A stretch of 50,833 nucleotides of DNA from Conexivisphaerales archaeon (GTDB lineage: Archaea; Thermoproteota; Nitrososphaeria; Conexivisphaerales; UBA164), in the NCBI GenBank assembly GCA_030756715.1, contig JAVBJD010000005.1, forward strand, positions 1 to 50,833. The letters are read 5' to 3'. Positions 46,655 through 50,833 of the stretch are shown in pieces. The number at the start of each line of letters is the position of its first letter. Position 1 is the stretch's first letter. Below the pieces are notes generated by a model. That model saw only the letters and a program-made list of their open reading frames with translations, was not told the origin of the DNA and ran no database searches. A program made the position numbers and the translations under genes.

Positions 46655-48769
46655 ATGCAGGTAAAGGATCTCAACATACCGACCATAATAAAGGATAGAC
46701 TTATATCAAAAGGTTATGAAGAACTATGGCCCCCTCAGGAAAAAGCCGTAAAGAAAGGGTTGCTTGAAGGCAAAAGTTTGCTTGTAGTGACTCCAACAGC
46801 GAGCGGTAAAACGCTGATAGCTTTGCTTGCTACAGCTAAAACTGTTATAGAAAGTAGGGAAAAGGCAATATACATAACCCCACTTAAGGCATTAGCAAAC
46901 GAAAAGTATGAAGAATTTAAAGATTTTTTTGAAGGGGTGTATCTCGGCAAAGGCAAGCAGCTTAGCGTGGGCATAAGCACTGGCGATGACCTAAATGTAG
47001 ACCCATCTTATTTAAGCAGATACGATGTTATTATTACTACAAACGAAAGATTAGATTCTATTATAAGGCATAAGGTTAAGTGGCTCAAAGAAGTCGGGCT
47101 TTTTGTATTTGACGAAGTCCATCTTTTGGACGATGAGACTAGAGGAGGAACGCTTGAATTTGTACTGACTGAAATAATGTCATGGTTCAGCAACACCCAA
47201 GTTCTGGCTCTTTCTGCAACGGTAAAAAATTATAAGGAAATTGCCTCTTGGCTAAACATGCAGGTCGTTTATGATGACTGGAGACCTGTAAAACTTTTAG
47301 AAGGCGTTGCTTATGATGATAAGCTTGTTTATAAAAGCGGAGAAGTAGACATCATTGAAAGAAAAGGAACCTTATTGCAGGACGTTGTATACAAAGAATT
47401 AAAAGAGGGAGGCCAATGTCTTGTCTTTGCAGAGACTAGGAAAAAGGCGCTTGAACTGGCTAAGACTCTAGCTTACGTAGCAAGAAGATATTCTCAGGTT
47501 CCTATTGAGCAGGTTTACCCAGAAGAGGAAGAAGATACAACTTTAACAAAGACATTAAGGGGGTTGATACCGCTAGGAGTAGCATTTCACCATGCAGGGT
47601 TAACTGCAAGTTACAGACGGTTTGTTGAAAACCTTTTCAGAGAAAACAAAATAAAGGTTATATGTAGTACTCCAACTCTAGCTGCAGGGGTAAACCTGCC
47701 TGCAAGAACAGTTATAATAAACTCCGTTTACAGATTTAATGACGAGGGCAGAGAACCTATTAAAGTTATTGAATACAAACAAATGGCAGGCAGAGCTGGG
47801 AGGCCCAAATATGATAAAATAGGTAAGTGTATAATACTTGCTCAAGATGAATACCAAGTTGACGTTTACCTTGAAAGGTACGCTTCAGGAGAACCAGAAC
47901 CAATAACTTCAAAGCTCTTGCTTAAAGGTCCTTCGTCAATGGTACTTGCTTTGATATCTGTCTTTGGATATGCAGCAGCGGATGAAATAAAGGATTTTTT
48001 CAAAAAAACTCTTTATTTTAAACAGAAAGGCAACCTCGAGTTACAGGTTTCTGAAGCTTTAGAATTTTTACATAATAACGGGTTCGTAATGCATGCTAAG
48101 AACGGGAAGTACAAGACTACGCCTTTAGGTGATATGACAGCGAAGGTTTACATCTCTCCTCATACAGCCCTTTCTTTTATAAAGGTGGCAGAAGAGCTCA
48201 AAAAGTGGAAAGATCCCACTCTGCCTATACTGTGTTTACTTTCTGCTTCAGAAGATATGGAACCAAAGCTTTCTTCGCGTAAGAAAGATGATATCGAGTT
48301 AACTCAGTTTCTTAACGCAAACTTTGAGCTTGAACCTTTTTTTGATGAAGATTGTTCTTCAAGGACTTTTCTTGCCCTTTATGGATGGGTAAATGAGTTT
48401 TCTGAACAAGAGCTCTTGGACAGGTTTGGGGTTGAGCCTGGGGATCTTTACAGAATAATAGAATCAGCTAGATGGATCGTATATTCTTACTCGAAGCTAG
48501 CAAGGATAATTGGAATAAGCAGCGAAGCGTTCAATCTTCCATTTATAAGGATATATAAGGGGGTAAGGGAAGACGTTGCCAGCATAGCAAGCTTGAGTGG
48601 GATAGGCAGAAAGAGGGCCAGAGCCTTGTTCGATGCCGGTTATCATAATCTGTTAGAGCTTTCCCAAGCAAGAGAAGAAGAATTGGCTTCAAAAGTAAAA
48701 AGCATAAGCTCGATTACAGCTAAAAAGATAATAAGGGAAGCGAGGGAAAAACTTGGGCTCCAATCTTAA
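46655..48769 (+). CDS. hel308: Hel308/Ski2-like DNA helicase
   Basis: VVTPTASGKTLIALL; FDEVHLLDD; LSATVKN; QMAGRAGRPKYD; C-terminal HhH. Confidence 0.93.
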   Translation: MQVKDLNIPTIIKDRLISKGYEELWPPQEKAVKKGLLEGKSLLVVTPTASGKTLIALLATAKTVIESREKAIYITPLKALANEKYEEFKDFFEGVYLGKGKQLSVGISTGDDLNVDPSYLSRYDVIITTNERLDSIIRHKVKWLKEVGLFVFDEVHLLDDETRGGTLEFVLTEIMSWFSNTQVLALSATVKNYKEIASWLNMQVVYDDWRPVKLLEGVAYDDKLVYKSGEVDIIERKGTLLQDVVYKELKEGGQCLVFAETRKKALELAKTLAYVARRYSQVPIEQVYPEEEEDTTLTKTLRGLIPLGVAFHHAGLTASYRRFVENLFRENKIKVICSTPTLAAGVNLPARTVIINSVYRFNDEGREPIKVIEYKQMAGRAGRPKYDKIGKCIILAQDEYQVDVYLERYASGEPEPITSKLLLKGPSSMVLALISVFGYAAADEIKDFFKKTLYFKQKGNLELQVSEALEFLHNNGFVMHAKNGKYKTTPLGDMTAKVYISPHTALSFIKVAEELKKWKDPTLPILCLLSASEDMEPKLSSRKKDDIELTQFLNANFELEPFFDEDCSSRTFLALYGWVNEFSEQELLDRFGVEPGDLYRIIESARWIVYSYSKLARIIGISSEAFNLPFIRIYKGVREDVASIASLSGIGRKRARALFDAGYHNLLELSQAREEELASKVKSISSITAKKIIREAREKLGLQS

Positions 48770-49748
48770 AGTTGAAAAGGTCAGGGGGGGCTATTTTAAA
48801 TTAAAAAGCCTTGAAGAACATGAGATTAATGAAGAAGATATTCTAAAGAAGATAGAGGAAGAAGAATCCCAATTTTTTGTAAAAGCCAGAGGAGATTGCG
48901 AAGAGCTTGTTAGCTTTGACTACACTGGTATATTTAAAGAAAGGAGGTACCTTTACCCTGAAAGCGTTTTTGAAGAAACAGAAATAAAAAATAATTATAG
49001 AATAAAATTATACAGCAGCAAAATTGCTCCATCAAAGCAGGCTTCTTTGGAAGAACTGGCGAAAACGCTCAAAGCATATTCAAATTTAGGTCATAACAAG
49101 AAGATAGCTATAGCATACTCAGGAGGGTTAGACAGTTCTCTGTTAGCATGGATCTTTAGAGAAAGAGAACCTTTATTGATTACGGTTGGTTTTGAAGAAA
49201 GCGAAGACATTAAAGTCTCAAAAGAAAGGGCAAAGTTATTAGGGTTAGAACAAACAGTGCACAAAATCGAAGTTAAAGAACTCAAGGATTCGCTGAGACA
49301 AGTTTACGATCTTGGTTATACCATAATGGATCTAGCCTTAGCGGCTGGCTTTTATCTAGTTGGCAAAATAGCTCGAGAAAATGGCGCAGATATCATTGTT
49401 GTGGGGCAGCTTGCAGACGAGCTGTTTGGGGGTTATAGAAAATATCATAGTATACCAATTGATATGCTCGAAAATGTTCTTTATCAAGATATAAATAAAG
49501 CAATAGCTGGCATGAGAAGAGATAGTAAGGCGATAACAGCCGCAGGCGTTGAGCCAGTTTATCCCTACGCATTTAAGTCATTCTTTAGAATGGCTAGAGC
49601 GCTACCATCTATGTATAAGGTTAATAAGCTTGGTTTGAGAAAGATCGGAGAAATTCTTGGCCTACCTAATGAAATTATAAATGCCAGAAAAAAGGCTTTC
49701 CAATATGGTAGCAGAATTGAAAAAGAAATAAAAAACCTTTTGCATTAA
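48753..49748 (+). CDS. Asparagine synthase-like ATP-pyrophosphatase domain protein without glutaminase domain
   Basis: IAIAYSGGLDSSLLAW; VVGQLADELFGGYRKYH; KKAFQYGS; no N-terminal catalytic Cys domain. Confidence 0.85.
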   Translation: MGSNLKVEKVRGGYFKLKSLEEHEINEEDILKKIEEEESQFFVKARGDCEELVSFDYTGIFKERRYLYPESVFEETEIKNNYRIKLYSSKIAPSKQASLEELAKTLKAYSNLGHNKKIAIAYSGGLDSSLLAWIFREREPLLITVGFEESEDIKVSKERAKLLGLEQTVHKIEVKELKDSLRQVYDLGYTIMDLALAAGFYLVGKIARENGADIIVVGQLADELFGGYRKYHSIPIDMLENVLYQDINKAIAGMRRDSKAITAAGVEPVYPYAFKSFFRMARALPSMYKVNKLGLRKIGEILGLPNEIINARKKAFQYGSRIEKEIKNLLH

Positions 49749-49803
49749 AATAAGTTAAAAGATAAAAAAAGATTATAAACTTCTAGCTGTATCTAACTTA
49801 AGA

Positions 49804-49879
49804 AGCGGGGTGGGGGAGCCAGGTCTACCCCGCCGGGCTCATAACCCGGAGATCGGTGGTTCAAATCCACCCCCCGCTA
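49804..49879 (+). tRNA. tRNA-Met(CAU), initiator type, no intron, CCA not encoded
   Basis: Full cloverleaf by hand: AGCGGGG/CCCCGCT acceptor, CCGGG-CTCATAA-CCCGG anticodon arm, GGTGG-TTCAAAT-CCACC T arm; A1-U72 and GGG/CCC pairs are initiator features. Confidence 0.95.
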
Positions 49880-49891
49880 AAGCTTTCTATA

Positions 49892-50509
49892 CTATTCCGG
49901 CGGAGGCAGCGATATCTGTAACAGTTTAACGTGCTCATCTGTGAGTTTTTCTTCCTTAAACTTTGATAGCTTTGGCGTTTCTTCAATCTTAATTTTGTGA
50001 AAGAGAAAGAGTTTGTTTTGTAGATCAGCTGTAAAAACGCGAATTTCCTTTAAAGATAGCAAATAGTCTTTAAGTTCTTTTTCTGCAAGAATATTGGAAA
50101 GCTGTTTTGTTGCAAGCCATGCTCTGACGTGTATTGCTAAAGCACCATTAAAGCCAGATCTTCTTAGCGCTTCTATAATTTTCTTGGTTGTTTCAGAAAC
50201 ATAAGACATCTTCTGTTCCCCTCCAAGCGAAATATAAACAGCGTCGAAACCGCCTCTAGATATCTTTTCTGACATTTCATTTAACTTATTCTCTTCATAA
50301 GCAAAGACCATACCTGCCTCGTTTTTATAACCGTAAACGCTCATATAACTTGAAAGAAGAGCTGCGCTCATAGCTGAACATATCCTGTCTGGATATGTTA
50401 TTACGGCTATTTTTTTGAAACCGTCAAGAAGGTTTTTACCTACAAGATACCCTGTTAGGGATCTTAGATAAATTTCTTCTTCTAAGGAAGCTCTACTAAT
50501 TGTGCTCAT
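49892..50509 (-). CDS. Hypothetical protein, possible inactive DHH/RecJ-like or Cdc45-like protein
   Basis: IAVITYPDRICSAMSAALLSSYMSVYGY resembles a degenerate DHH motif I. Start at 50509 favoured over 50527 by TATA-like AAATTATAATATG at about 50533-50545. Confidence 0.6.
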   Translation of the reverse strand: MSTISRASLEEEIYLRSLTGYLVGKNLLDGFKKIAVITYPDRICSAMSAALLSSYMSVYGYKNEAGMVFAYEENKLNEMSEKISRGGFDAVYISLGGEQKMSYVSETTKKIIEALRRSGFNGALAIHVRAWLATKQLSNILAEKELKDYLLSLKEIRVFTADLQNKLFLFHKIKIEETPKLSKFKEEKLTDEHVKLLQISLPPPE

Positions 50510-50833
50510 AAAAAACAATACAGTCAACGCATATTATAATTTTTCTATGATTATTTAACTAAATAATAAGTTTTATTTTATAAAACGAAAAAATTCTAGG
50601 AATATTGTTAAAAATAGAAAAGGATCTTTAAATGTGAAATAAAGTTTGTTTAATATTCAATGTATTTATCTGAAGCATATTATGCTCAAAAGTAGCAACC
50701 TCTGCTAACTAATTAATTTTTGCATATGAGAGCTTTAGCTAAGAACAAAATTCAACGCAAAAAGTTTATGCTCTATTAGAAAAGCAACATATAAAATTTG
50801 TTTAATATAACTCTAAAATCAATTAGATACATC

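Noticed and set aside
49804-49879. Intron-containing or elongator tRNA-Met
   Set aside because: All arms pair without insertion, and initiator hallmarks (A1-U72, three G-C pairs in the anticodon stem) are present.
50645-50833. IS element or provirus edge
   Set aside because: No transposase, integrase or terminal inverted repeat; only short degenerate repeats.

Overview
This is an AT-rich, gene-dense archaeal chromosomal segment. It looks like the TACK/Thermoproteota lineage: short XPF nuclease, Elf1, GINS51 next to MCM, and an S13-S4-S11-RpoD-L18e-L13-S9 block. I see no CRISPR array, rRNA operon, IS element or provirus. Most genes are housekeeping: Suf Fe-S assembly (B, D, S, U; no SufC here), MCM/GINS, ribosome/RNAP genes, RNase P proteins, several archaeal lipid genes (GGPP synthase, GGGP synthase, geranylgeranyl reductase, a Tes-like radical SAM enzyme), a molybdenum hydroxylase, GDH, eS6/EF-2 and Hel308. 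RNA genes are one 5S rRNA and one initiator-type tRNA-Met(CAU). The best-supported non-coding feature is a probable replication origin at about 24.49-24.97 kb. It lies beside orc1/cdc6 and has four ORB-like elements (one inverted), GTTAAC palindromes and a flanking near-identical AT-rich repeat; a small winged-helix gene is transcribed divergently from it. Other leads are a Kdp-like pump with no kdpC plus a dense cluster of TGTGAT operator-like motifs, a knotted N-acetylornithine-type carbamoyltransferase homologue, a diphthine synthase-DUF357 fusion, a possible decayed CoxG gene, and a candidate Cdc45/RecJ-like protein. All calls were made by eye from sequence and remembered family motifs; no database search was run.
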